DNA of 46,513 bases from positions 1-46,513 of the forward strand of contig JADLGD010000167.1 in NCBI GenBank assembly GCA_020849495.1, read 5' to 3'. Position numbers and translations under genes: made by a program. The notes beneath the pieces are model-generated. The model saw only the letters and a list, made by a program, of their open reading frames with translations, was not told the DNA's origin and made no database searches. Shown here one piece after another: positions 34,101-41,709 of the stretch (position 1 is its first letter; each line of letters starts with the position of its first letter). Source of the stretch: Fluviicola sp. (GTDB taxonomy: Bacteria; Bacteroidota; Bacteroidia; Flavobacteriales_D; Crocinitomicaceae).

Positions 34101-34765
34101 GAAGTAAAAAGCAATTGAATGTTGATGTTAGTCCAATTGTTTTTGGTAAAGGTTTGATCTGTAAAGTAAATGGTTATAACATCTACTTAAATGAGGATGA
34201 AAAACAACTCGTCACACGGAAAAATAAGTGTTTGACAATCGAAAAAGCGAATCATGTTGTTTGTTTTCAAAGTGCAAAACGATGGTTGATTTATAATTCC
34301 AAAGCTCAAATAATATACGATGCACCAAAAGGGAAGTCACTCAATGTATTGAACGGCATTTTTGTCGTGGAAACAAAAGATACTGTTTTTGCTTTGGATC
34401 AATCTGGGAATAAATACGCTTTGGATCAAAAGGGTAATATCATTGGTTACCATGCCGTTTCTACTGTTTCGAATGGAGAAACTAGTGAAGAAGTTTTTGA
34501 AGAAAACGGTCAATTTGGTGTGAAGTCCAATGATGGCGAGGTCATTTTGCCAGCTAAATTTGAAGCCGTTTTATCCAAACAGAATGATATGTATGCCGTA
34601 AAATTGCCTCCTCAAATTGGTTTAGGTTTTTACTATCCGAAAGAAATCTTAACACCTAACTATGATGTGCTTATACCAATGGATACGCAATTTGTTTTTG
34701 TTAGAAAAGGACAAAGAACAGGTGTCTTTTCGGTAGGAGGAGAGTGGTTCATTCCATTGCATTAA
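31196..34765 (+). CDS. Giant exported WG-repeat protein (1189 aa)
   Basis: A 1189-aa protein with a signal peptide (MIRLIVIAYFWLHAVVAFSQ). Degenerate WG repeats span its whole length: FGLLYFSDHWETVLPA, FGLITKDQELIACKA, VGVVELNGNQRVPIAFDQI, VGLFDSKGKALSS, VGTIGFDKIQPFTDGLAIV and, at the end, FGVKSNDGEVILPAKFEAV. Many units have lost the Trp-Gly core. Between them is a non-repeat section (~residues 560-770, with YYKDTLYH/FGLRENFS and NYVGSTF regions) I do not recognise. The start overlaps the lipoprotein gene, suggesting a two-component envelope complex. It is three times longer than the other WG protein at 21730. Confidence 0.72.
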   Translation: MIRLIVIAYFWLHAVVAFSQTELILDSLSYTTIVPYKTTNGWTFMDNWKLIDSFPIVDSVVVKPYTLNRERPFIIAEKNRFGLLYFSDHWETVLPATSDSVFQHDNFFFSRENSVWNVYSWDVDHLEKVKELGDVEKWFELGNELYFWKDHKMGMCKEGEFVLSDYQYIHYFESIDLVNPTRMSEEVATSTIYLVSDGEKFGLITKDQELIACKAKTIQPFSLVWCRYWEKGYWVYFRYFDGFEVDPKGKDIVFYSDSIWKIFNADRSRSEIYLWNQKMAISGQYEDYFLLPNGKLAVKNNQKVGVVELNGNQRVPIAFDQIDCLDNSFYRVLKGDKWFLADSNGTVLTKKGVDFILPFNSMSKSRFFEFHDKQLHGVFSDNGTVVLEANYQHVLYYMDCFIVYNYNGVGLFDSKGKALSSMEYNGYDFQDNYIVLFYSKDVKDVFNSKGKLTSKPCSEFVQLDDVLKFYSKNHLEIVALDEDRLTVFDRQIYTGDISFEIDGIYKDTLYHTMNFSHPKSHIEEHQLTGYFGLRENFSTKHVEQPNLLEILPGHSFNIHTGIVKHEEIPMLVDDSIHLIAFSNLQAFDIGAGNYVGSTFVSSTLHKYSYGTSTTANRLIYAPNGSKEWWASYGKVRQDASEINGINYNGEDVFAYHIGGTFKPIQANEKIPPLYENYQWYNDLNTIGIDPVSIQRIMDPTKGRELIGGKWLVQIDASFHPELINKALKNKEYSSLELDLSRGIVFNEASFEAKNTDDDLVIWNYQIGDSTPIYKYKDVIRYPVGFSTLVSAALHVGFVHPSAPDYIFDTIDNDFEFEGGRLIERKGDSTLLWSTDMQLIGSFGSGFYYLNNELFAAQKASKWFVYNRNGEQVGTIGFDKIQPFTDGLAIVENSDAAMVVNLKFEKVDDLPSTGFEAKSNGVYVLEQEAQSIYVDLKRKIQDTISNNESFLGVDWLFSRGVNKKYVRKIGSKKQLNVDVSPIVFGKGLICKVNGYNIYLNEDEKQLVTRKNKCLTIEKANHVVCFQSAKRWLIYNSKAQIIYDAPKGKSLNVLNGIFVVETKDTVFALDQSGNKYALDQKGNIIGYHAVSTVSNGETSEEVFEENGQFGVKSNDGEVILPAKFEAVLSKQNDMYAVKLPPQIGLGFYYPKEILTPNYDVLIPMDTQFVFVRKGQRTGVFSVGGEWFIPLH

Positions 34766-34801
34766 GATTTATTTTGACAACCTTTGATTTGAGATAAATA
34801 C

Positions 34802-34809
34802 TATCTTTG
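34802..34809 (+). promoter_or_regulatory. -7 box almost touching the DUF2461 start codon
   Basis: TATCTTTG, a perfect TAnnTTTG match, ends 4 nt before the ATG at 34814. The mRNA would begin at or within 3-4 nt of the start codon. Confidence 0.55.
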
Positions 34810-34813
34810 AATC

Positions 34814-35488
34814 ATGGCAGATTTTACAAAAGATTACCTCGATTTCTTTATCGAGCTTGCTGGGAATAACAATAAAGACTGGTTTGACATCAACAGAAAG
34901 CGCTATGAGCAATCTGTAAAAAAGCCGTTTTATGCTTTTGTGCAACGATTGATTGATCATTTTGCGCTTAGCTATCCAGCCTTTAAAGACTTAACGGCAA
35001 GTGAATGTGTCTTTCGTATCAATCGAGATATTCGTTTTTCCAAAGACAAGTCGCCATATAAAATGATGTGTTCTGCAGTCATTGCCCCCAATGGAAAAAA
35101 ATCGAAAGCCATTCACGGTGTTTATTTTGAATTGGGACCAGAAGCCGTTCGAGTTTATGGTGGAATCTATGAAATCGACAAAGATGATTTGTTGCTCATA
35201 AGAGAAGGTATTGCAGAAAATTTAGAAACCTTCTCTACTTTAAAAAATGCTCCGGAATTCAAGAAAGTATATGGTGAAATTCGTGGAGAAAAAAATAAAA
35301 TATTACCAAAAGAACTCAAAGAAGCTGCTGAAAAAGAGCCTTTGATTTTCAATAAACAATGGTATTTTATGTCAGAATTTGACGCTGATTTAGTCGTTTC
35401 GGATCAATTGTTTGATACCATCTTATCTTGTTTCAAAGCAGGAGAGCCCATCGAATTATTTTTTAATCAGTTTATTCAACGTTCATAA
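34814..35488 (+). CDS. DUF2461 (TIGR02453) family protein
   Basis: A 224-aa protein with the family signatures: FFIELAGNNNKDWFDINRKRYEQSVKKPF near the N-terminus, then ECVFRINRDIRFSKDKSPYKMMCSAVI (the most conserved stretch) and YFELGPEAVRVYGGIYEID. The family is widespread and of unknown function; no catalytic residues are established. The start at 34814 fits the family N-terminus. It lies 3 nt ahead of the DPP-IV-like peptidase gene and probably shares its transcript. Its own -7 box is so close that a leaderless message is likely. Confidence 0.9.
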   Translation: MADFTKDYLDFFIELAGNNNKDWFDINRKRYEQSVKKPFYAFVQRLIDHFALSYPAFKDLTASECVFRINRDIRFSKDKSPYKMMCSAVIAPNGKKSKAIHGVYFELGPEAVRVYGGIYEIDKDDLLLIREGIAENLETFSTLKNAPEFKKVYGEIRGEKNKILPKELKEAAEKEPLIFNKQWYFMSEFDADLVVSDQLFDTILSCFKAGEPIELFFNQFIQRS

Positions 35489-35491
35489 CTC

Positions 35492-37627
35492 ATGAAGTAT
35501 TTCAATAGTTTTCTATTTGTTGCCCTTGCAACTTTTTCTGTTTTTGCTCAAAAACGTGAGCTGACATTGTCTGAATCGGTATTGCAACAATACAGAGCAT
35601 TCAAACCGGAACAACTTAATGGCTTGATGTGGATTCCGAAAACAGATACTTACGTCTATTTTTCTGATAACTACCAAACAATGTATTCGGCAACTGCTGG
35701 AACAAAAACGACTGTTGGACAACAATGGTTTACGATCCAAGAAATCAATACTGCTTTAGGTTCAGAATTGTACAATTTCTTTGGTTGCTCTTGGAAAAAT
35801 TCAACGGAATTGTTTTTGAATAATGGTCAGCAGTTCTATGTTTTCAATACAAGTACTAAAAAAGGAAAATTGTTATCCGATGTGGGTGATAAAGCAGAAA
35901 ATGCTGTTTTCCATGAAGGCGCGGGACATATTGCTTTTACCGTAAACAACAACCTGTTTGTAAAGAATGCCAATGGTGAAAAATTGATTGTTACTTCCAA
36001 TGAAGATCGTTCCATCGTTTCAGGACAAACGATTGCAAGAAACGAATTTGGCATCAGTGGTGGGATTTTTTGGTCGCCAAAAGGAAATATATTAGCGTTT
36101 TATCAGAAGGATGAATCGGAAGTTGCTACATATCCTTTGGTTGATATCACTCAAACTCCTGCTAGTTTAATGGAAATTAAATACCCGATGGCAGGTCAAA
36201 AATCGGAGAAACCGAAAGTGGGCATTTACTCCTTAACGACAAAGCAAACGGTTTTCATTTCTCCACGAGGTGCAGCTGATGATTACTTCACCAATTTATC
36301 TTGGACGCCTGATGAAAAATTTATACTAGTTGCAGAAGTAAACCGCGATCAAAACCACATGTGGTTGAATTGTTATGATGCAACAACAGGTGCGTTTGTG
36401 AAAACCTTGTTTGAAGAGAAAAACGATAAATGGGTAGAACCAGAACATGCTGCATTTTTCCCTTCTGCATCATCTAATAATTTTGTATGGATTTCAGAAC
36501 GTGATGGTTTTAATAATCTTTACTATTATTCCATTGATGGTAAATTGATCAAACAATTGACAGCTAACAAGTTTGTTGTAAAAGACATCGTTAAATCAAT
36601 CAAGGATGGAAAAGAAATCATCTTTACTGCTACAGGAACAAGCCCGTTGAATACCTTGTATTATGCTGTTGATTTGAATGGTAAACAACGTTGTCTGACT
36701 ATTGAAGAGGGAACGCATAACATTGCAATGAACGATGCTGCTACTATGTTTGTAGATCAATACTCTTCTCACAATGTGCCAAGTAAAAGTGAATTGAAAT
36801 CAAGCACTGGAAAAATCATTCGCACGCTTTTGGTCGCAAAAAACAAATTGGAAGAAGTGAAAATTGGAACGGCTGATATTGGTCAAATCAAAGGGGCTGA
36901 TGGTTCTACTTTATATACTCGTTTAATTAAGCCAAGTAATTTTGATCCAAATAAGAAATACCCTGTAATGGTTTATGTTTACGGTGGTCCGCATGCGCAG
37001 ATGATCACCAATTCATGGTTGGATGGTGCGAATTTGTGGATGTATTGGATGGCAGAACAAGGTTATTTGGTGTTTACTTTGGATAATCGTGGTTCTGGAG
37101 AAAGAGGTTTTGCTTTTGAAAATCAAATTCACCGTCAGCTAGGAAATGTAGAGATGGAAGATCAATTAAGTGGTGTTTCGTTTTTAAAATCTTTACCATA
37201 TGTTGATAGCTCACGTTTAGCTGTTCATGGTTGGTCTTTTGGAGGTTTTATGACTACTTCTTTGATGCTTCGTCATGCTGGTGTTTTCAATGTTGGAGTA
37301 GCTGGTGGACCAGTTACAGATTGGAAATACTATGAAATCATGTATGGAGAACGTTACATGGATCGTCCAGAGCAAAATGCTAAAGGATACGAACAAGCAT
37401 CTTTGTTTACTCACGCTGGTAACTTGAAAGGTGATTTATTGTTGATTCATGGAACCGTTGATGATGTAGTGGTTCCACAGCATAACTTTGCTTTAGTGAA
37501 GAAATTTGTAGAACTTGGTATTCAAATGGATTTCTTTCCTTACCCAATGCACAAACATAACGTGACAGGTAAAGATCGTGTTCATTTGATTGAAAAAGTC
37601 TTGACTTATATCATTGAAAATAATTAG
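35492..37627 (+). CDS. Dipeptidyl-peptidase IV-like serine peptidase (S9B)
   Basis: A 711-aa exported peptidase with a signal peptide (MKYFNSFLFVALATFSVFAQ). The N-terminal beta-propeller domain has SPKGNILAFYQKDESEV with the substrate-binding DE pair, and the C-terminal hydrolase has GGPHAQ, GWSFGG with Ser582, Asp657/658 in HGTVDDVVVPQ and His689 in YPMHKHNV. It should remove X-Pro (or X-Ala) dipeptides from peptide N-termini in the periplasm or outside, feeding peptide uptake. Length and order match the DPP-IV family. The next element is a strong terminator. Co-transcribed with the DUF2461 gene. Confidence 0.93.
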   Translation: MKYFNSFLFVALATFSVFAQKRELTLSESVLQQYRAFKPEQLNGLMWIPKTDTYVYFSDNYQTMYSATAGTKTTVGQQWFTIQEINTALGSELYNFFGCSWKNSTELFLNNGQQFYVFNTSTKKGKLLSDVGDKAENAVFHEGAGHIAFTVNNNLFVKNANGEKLIVTSNEDRSIVSGQTIARNEFGISGGIFWSPKGNILAFYQKDESEVATYPLVDITQTPASLMEIKYPMAGQKSEKPKVGIYSLTTKQTVFISPRGAADDYFTNLSWTPDEKFILVAEVNRDQNHMWLNCYDATTGAFVKTLFEEKNDKWVEPEHAAFFPSASSNNFVWISERDGFNNLYYYSIDGKLIKQLTANKFVVKDIVKSIKDGKEIIFTATGTSPLNTLYYAVDLNGKQRCLTIEEGTHNIAMNDAATMFVDQYSSHNVPSKSELKSSTGKIIRTLLVAKNKLEEVKIGTADIGQIKGADGSTLYTRLIKPSNFDPNKKYPVMVYVYGGPHAQMITNSWLDGANLWMYWMAEQGYLVFTLDNRGSGERGFAFENQIHRQLGNVEMEDQLSGVSFLKSLPYVDSSRLAVHGWSFGGFMTTSLMLRHAGVFNVGVAGGPVTDWKYYEIMYGERYMDRPEQNAKGYEQASLFTHAGNLKGDLLLIHGTVDDVVVPQHNFALVKKFVELGIQMDFFPYPMHKHNVTGKDRVHLIEKVLTYIIENN

Positions 37628-37647
37628 TCAAACAGACTATTGAATTG

Positions 37648-37678
37648 AAAGAGAAGGTAATACTTCTCTTTTTTTTTG
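37648..37678 (+). terminator. Rho-independent terminator after the DPP-IV gene
   Basis: AAAGAGAAG (37648-37656) pairs with CTTCTCTTT (37663-37671) around a GTAATA loop, followed by a T run. The TTG of the next promoter (37676-37678) sits on its end. Confidence 0.85.
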
Positions 37679-37706
37679 GAATCAAATTAAAATATGACTA
37701 AATTTG
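37676..37706 (+). promoter_or_regulatory. Promoter of the XRE-Fic gene
   Basis: TTTG-type -33 (TTG at 37676-37678) and TAAATTTG -7 (37699-37706), separated by 20 bp, a textbook Bacteroidota promoter. The gene starts at 37727. Confidence 0.7.
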
Positions 37707-37710
37707 TCAT
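37694..37710 (+). promoter_or_regulatory. 17-bp palindrome covering the -7 box, likely XRE autoregulatory operator
   Basis: ATGAC-TAAATTT-GTCAT is an inverted repeat with 5-bp perfect outer arms (7 of 8 base pairs overall) centred at 37702 inside the -7 box. A third half-site-like GTCAT lies at 37721. A repressor bound here would block RNA polymerase, and the adjacent gene encodes an HTH protein. Confidence 0.6.
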
Positions 37711-37726
37711 GAAAATATAAGTCATC

Positions 37727-38770
37727 ATGAAAGATGTTTTACAACAAGCTAGAAAAAGAAAGCAACTCAAATCAAGAGAGTTAGCTCAGTTGTTGGGCAT
37801 TGATCAATCATTGGTGAGTAAATTTGAAACAGGAAAACGGCTGCCAAGCGAATCTCAACTCATGCAATTGGCTCAAATCTTAGAGATTCCATTTCCTGAT
37901 TTGGTAAAACAGTGGTTAAAGCAAAAAATCGTATCTGAGCTACAAACATATCCTTACGCAGAGGAGGTTTTGTATATGGTTGCGGAAGAGATGGCAAGTT
38001 ATTATCCTGAAAGAAAATTTGATGATCCAACTATTGAAGGTCTTTTAGGTGAAATTGATGAATTGAAAAAGCAATTGGATCAAATTCGAACATACGAGAA
38101 TTTTAGAATTACAGAAGCACTTCAATTAGAATACACTTTTGAAAGTAATCGTATCGAAGGGAATACATTGACGTTACGAGAAACGGATTTGGTCATCAAT
38201 CAAGGACTGACGATCGCTGGTAAATCCATGAGAGAGCATTTAGAGGCAATCAATCACCATGAAGCAATTTTGTATATCAATGATTTGCTTCAAAATGGTG
38301 GTTTCATAAATGAAAGGTCATTGTTATCATTGCACAATCTTATTTTGAGAGGAATTTATCCTCAAGATGCAGGGAAGTATAGAAATGTCCAAGTGATGAT
38401 ACAAGGAAGTGCTCATCTACCTCCACAGCCTTTTATGGTTCCCGAGCAAATGGAAGATTATTTTATTTGGTACTCACGCAACAGGTCGCATTTGCATCCA
38501 GTTGTTTTAGCAGCAGAAATGCATGAACGCTTGGTTACAATTCATCCCTTCATAGATGGGAATGGAAGAACGGCTCGTTTAATCATGAACATGATCTTAT
38601 TGCAAAATGGTTTAATCATCGCGAACTTTAAGGGAGATAATCAATCAAGATTGGCATATTACGAAGCGCTTGAACAAGCTCAAATTGAACAAAATAAAGA
38701 TGCTTTTATTCGATTAGTCGCTACAGTAGAAAAAGAAAGTTTGGAACGCTACCTCTCCATTCTCTGTTGA
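37727..38770 (+). CDS. XRE helix-turn-helix fused to Fic domain (AMPylase-type)
   Basis: A 347-aa protein. Residues 1-60 form an XRE-type HTH (LKSRELAQLLGIDQSLVSKFETGKRLPSESQL), followed by a linker with a coiled-coil stretch (~100-120) and a Fic domain. The Fic motif HPFIDGNGRTAR starts at His273, with the full catalytic set (His273, Asp277, Asn279, Arg281). An inhibitory helix SNRIEGN (Ser140-Glu144-Gly145-Asn146) matches the (S/T)xxxE(G/N) motif of N-terminal-autoinhibited Fic proteins. The enzyme should transfer AMP or another nucleotide to a target protein, or reverse this. The HTH and promoter palindrome suggest it regulates its own gene. It stands alone, so no separate antitoxin is required. 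Confidence 0.92.
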   Translation: MKDVLQQARKRKQLKSRELAQLLGIDQSLVSKFETGKRLPSESQLMQLAQILEIPFPDLVKQWLKQKIVSELQTYPYAEEVLYMVAEEMASYYPERKFDDPTIEGLLGEIDELKKQLDQIRTYENFRITEALQLEYTFESNRIEGNTLTLRETDLVINQGLTIAGKSMREHLEAINHHEAILYINDLLQNGGFINERSLLSLHNLILRGIYPQDAGKYRNVQVMIQGSAHLPPQPFMVPEQMEDYFIWYSRNRSHLHPVVLAAEMHERLVTIHPFIDGNGRTARLIMNMILLQNGLIIANFKGDNQSRLAYYEALEQAQIEQNKDAFIRLVATVEKESLERYLSILC

Positions 38771-38844
38771 TTCACAATTTGTGGAATTTCCAACAAGTAG
38801 CTGTATAATTAGCAATTTCGTGACGGCTTTTTCTTTTTGAATTG

Positions 38845-38852
38845 TATCTTTG
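38845..38852 (+). promoter_or_regulatory. -7 box for the E1 dehydrogenase gene
   Basis: TATCTTTG, a perfect match to TAnnTTTG, 17 nt before the ATG at 38870. It rules out the earlier in-frame ATG at 38837. Confidence 0.6.
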
Positions 38853-38869
38853 TTCAAAATACGTTCCCC

Positions 38870-40960
38870 ATGGCAGAAGCTGTAGACAAAACAGGTAAAG
38901 TAGCAGTGAAAACAGATAAAGCAACCTTGCTGAAAGCATTTGGTTTGATGGCAACAGCCAAAACCTTGGCTGAAAAATATGAGGCTAACAAGGAAGTAAC
39001 TGCAAAATATGTGCATGCAACTTCAAGAGGTCATGAGGCCATACAATTGGCTGTTGGTTTACAGTTAAAGCCGCAGGATTGGGTTTCTCCTTATTACCGC
39101 GATGACAGTATTTTATTGGGAATTGGAATGTCACCTTACGAGTTGATGCTCCAAGTATTTGCTAAAAAAGACGATCCGTTTTCTGGAGGACGAACTTATT
39201 ATTCGCATCCTTCATTGAAGCGAGATACGATGCCGAAAATTCCTCATCAATCATCTGCAACGGGAATGCAAGCTATTCCTACTACAGGTATTGCAATGGG
39301 AATTCAATACAAAGAGAAAACAGGGATTGCAGAAGATTACAAAGGCGAAAATCCTGTTGTTGTTTGCTCTTTAGGAGATGCATCTTGCACAGAAGGAGAG
39401 GTTTCAGAGGCGCTACAAATGGCCGCTTTGAAACAATTTCCAATCGTTTATTTGGTACAAGATAATGGCTGGGATATTTCTGCGAATGCTGCAGAAACGA
39501 GAGCTCAAGATATGACTTATTACGCTCAAGGTTTCAAAGGAATCGAAGTGCGAACAATAGACGGAAGTGATTTTGATCTATCCTTTCAAACAGTAAAAGA
39601 AGTATTTGAAATCGTTCGTAAAGAACGTCGACCTTTCATTATTCATGCAAAAGTTCCACTTTTAGGACATCATACTTCTGGTGTTCGAAAAGAATGGTAC
39701 CGAGATGATTTGGAAGAAGCTGCAACAAGAGATCCTTATCCGAAATTGAAGGATTTGGTTCGTGAAGTTGCTGGAGAAGCAGATGTTATCAATTTGGAAG
39801 CCGCTGCTAGAAAATTAGTAGAAGAGGATTACGATAAAGCGTTAAATGCAGAAGATCCTTCGCCTTCTTCCGTAACTGACCATATTTTTGCTCCTACTCC
39901 AGTAACGGAGGAAGTTGGAGAACGAGAACCTGCTGGTAAAAAGAAAACAGTCATGGTGGATAGCGCGTTATTTGCAGTACGTGAAATCATGTCGGCTCAC
40001 CCAGAAGCGTTGTTGTATGGACAAGATGTTGGTGGAAGATTAGGGGGGGTATTCCGTGAAGCGGCGACACTTGCACAAACTTTTGGCGATGATCGTGTGT
40101 TCAACACACCTATTCAAGAAGCATTTATTATTGGTTCTACCGTTGGAATGTCGGCAGTTGGTTTGAAACCGTTTGTTGAAGTTCAATTTGCCGATTACAT
40201 TTGGCCAGGCTTGAATCAGTTGTTTACTGAAGTGAGTCGTTCCAATTATTTATCGAACGGTAAATGGCCAGTAAGCTGTGTCATTCGCGTTCCAATTGGG
40301 GCGTACGGTTCAGGCGGACCTTACCATTCTTCCAGTGTAGAGTCAGTTTTGGCAAATATTCGCGGAATTAAAGTGGTTTATCCTTCTACAGGTGCAGATT
40401 TGAAAGGTTTGATGAAAGCGGCTTATTATGATCCAAATCCAGTTGTGATTTTAGAGCATAAAGGTTTGTATTGGTCAAAAATTCCAGGAACAGAAGGAGC
40501 AATGTCTATCGAGCCGGATGAAAACTACATGATTCCAATTGGAAAAGCACGTATCGTTCAAGAAGCTGATTCGGAAGCGATTTCAAAAGGTGAATCTTGT
40601 GTGGTTATTACTTATGGCCGAGGTGTTTATTGGACCATTGAAGCATCCAAACAATTTGAAGGTAAAGTAGAAATTTTGGATTTACGCTCATTGAATCCAT
40701 TGGATATGGAAGCAATAAATACGGCAGTTGCTAAACATGGTAAAGTATTGTTGGTGACAGAAGAATCTGTTGAAGCATCCTTTACTTTGGGATTAGCAGG
40801 TAGAATTCAACGTGATAATTTCACCGCTTTAGACGCTCCAATTGGATTGGTTGGATCAATTGACACTCCAGCAATTCCTTTGAATTCTAGTTTAGAAGCT
40901 GAGTTATTGCCAAATGCAGAGAAAGTACAAATAGCTCTTGAAAAGTTGTTGAATTATTAA
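38870..40960 (+). CDS. Fused 2-oxoacid dehydrogenase E1 alpha-beta subunits
   Basis: About 696 aa from the ATG at 38870. The first half is an E1-alpha domain (HATSRGHEAIQLAVGLQLKPQDWVSPYYRDD; ThDP site LGDASCTEGEVSEALQMAALKQFPIVYLVQDN, the GDx26-27N motif with Ala in place of the usual Gly). The second half, from about residue 360, is E1-beta (LLYGQDVGGRLGGVFREA, FNTPIQEAFIIGSTVGMSAVG, VQFADYIWPGLNQL, VRVPIGAYGSGGPYHSSS). It decarboxylates a 2-oxoacid and loads the E2 lipoyl group; branched-chain 2-oxoacid is the likely substrate but pyruvate cannot be excluded. E2 and E3 are not adjacent. Fused E1 is typical of Bacteroidota. Confidence 0.9.
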   Translation: MAEAVDKTGKVAVKTDKATLLKAFGLMATAKTLAEKYEANKEVTAKYVHATSRGHEAIQLAVGLQLKPQDWVSPYYRDDSILLGIGMSPYELMLQVFAKKDDPFSGGRTYYSHPSLKRDTMPKIPHQSSATGMQAIPTTGIAMGIQYKEKTGIAEDYKGENPVVVCSLGDASCTEGEVSEALQMAALKQFPIVYLVQDNGWDISANAAETRAQDMTYYAQGFKGIEVRTIDGSDFDLSFQTVKEVFEIVRKERRPFIIHAKVPLLGHHTSGVRKEWYRDDLEEAATRDPYPKLKDLVREVAGEADVINLEAAARKLVEEDYDKALNAEDPSPSSVTDHIFAPTPVTEEVGEREPAGKKKTVMVDSALFAVREIMSAHPEALLYGQDVGGRLGGVFREAATLAQTFGDDRVFNTPIQEAFIIGSTVGMSAVGLKPFVEVQFADYIWPGLNQLFTEVSRSNYLSNGKWPVSCVIRVPIGAYGSGGPYHSSSVESVLANIRGIKVVYPSTGADLKGLMKAAYYDPNPVVILEHKGLYWSKIPGTEGAMSIEPDENYMIPIGKARIVQEADSEAISKGESCVVITYGRGVYWTIEASKQFEGKVEILDLRSLNPLDMEAINTAVAKHGKVLLVTEESVEASFTLGLAGRIQRDNFTALDAPIGLVGSIDTPAIPLNSSLEAELLPNAEKVQIALEKLLNY

Positions 40961-40969
40961 ACTTTCAAT

Positions 40970-41620
40970 ATGGGTTATCCGCCAAAAGTTCAGGCAATGC
41001 TTGAGCGATTGAAATTGATTAAGACAGATCTTTCAGACGTTCACATGATGGTCTCTTTAGAAGGTGTAAAGGATTTGCCGGAAACATTGGAAATTCTGTC
41101 ATCCATTAATTCTGAAGATAAAATGCGTTTGCAAGCGATATTGCATCATTCTTTCGAGAAGAGAGATTTGACAAAAATAAGTGCGTTATTTTCCTATGTT
41201 TCCCTGTTTTCTGAATTGGATCAGATGGAGATAAAAAATGAAGTAGCACAAGATTTTCAAGTGTATTTGAAGGCATATCAAGATGAAAATGACCTCAATC
41301 GCATTTTTACCCATCCGGGATTTTCCAGCTTAATTATTGCCTTGAATAGTAAGGATTTGACGGACTTGCAGTTTGAATTATTTTCCTTTTTCCATTTGGA
41401 TAATAAAACTAATACAGGGAAGAAGCTGGCAAAAATCCAAAAAACGCTCCCATTAAGTGAAGATCAACATGAGCAAGTAAATCGATATCTAGATGAAATC
41501 AAGGCTGAGATAGAACAAAATGCTACGGAGGAAAAAAAAAGAAATAAAACGGCTCTTGTTTTAGTATTGATAGGGATCGTACTAATAATTCGTGTTTTAT
41601 TGCGCTTAGCCAGAGATTAG
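40970..41620 (+). CDS. Protein of unknown function with C-terminal membrane anchor
   Basis: A 216-aa, mainly helical protein. Its C-terminus is a single hydrophobic helix (TALVLVLIGIVLIIRVLLRL) after a strongly basic KKRNK stretch, ending in LARD; this is a tail-anchor layout, with the soluble part facing the cytoplasm. The soluble part has heptad-like leucines and charge alternation. I do not recognise a family. It begins 9 nt after the E1 dehydrogenase stop and is likely on its transcript, though a functional link is unproven. Confidence 0.65.
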   Translation: MGYPPKVQAMLERLKLIKTDLSDVHMMVSLEGVKDLPETLEILSSINSEDKMRLQAILHHSFEKRDLTKISALFSYVSLFSELDQMEIKNEVAQDFQVYLKAYQDENDLNRIFTHPGFSSLIIALNSKDLTDLQFELFSFFHLDNKTNTGKKLAKIQKTLPLSEDQHEQVNRYLDEIKAEIEQNATEEKKRNKTALVLVLIGIVLIIRVLLRLARD

Positions 41621-41685
41621 GAAATTTTAAACAATTGCGATTTCATAAGTAATCGACTTTTTGGAGAATCCGCTTTTTTCTGTTG

Positions 41686-41693
41686 TACTTTTA
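41686..41693 (+). promoter_or_regulatory. Possible -7 box for the LpxD-like gene
   Basis: TACTTTTA, one base from TAnnTTTG, 16 nt before the ATG at 41710. It lies downstream of an earlier in-frame ATG at 41683, so supports the later start. Confidence 0.4.
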
Positions 41694-41709
41694 TAGTATA
41701 ATTCGAATT

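Noticed and set aside
37727..38770. Fic toxin with separate antitoxin
   Set aside because: The protein carries its own SxxxEG inhibitory motif and no small antitoxin gene is adjacent.
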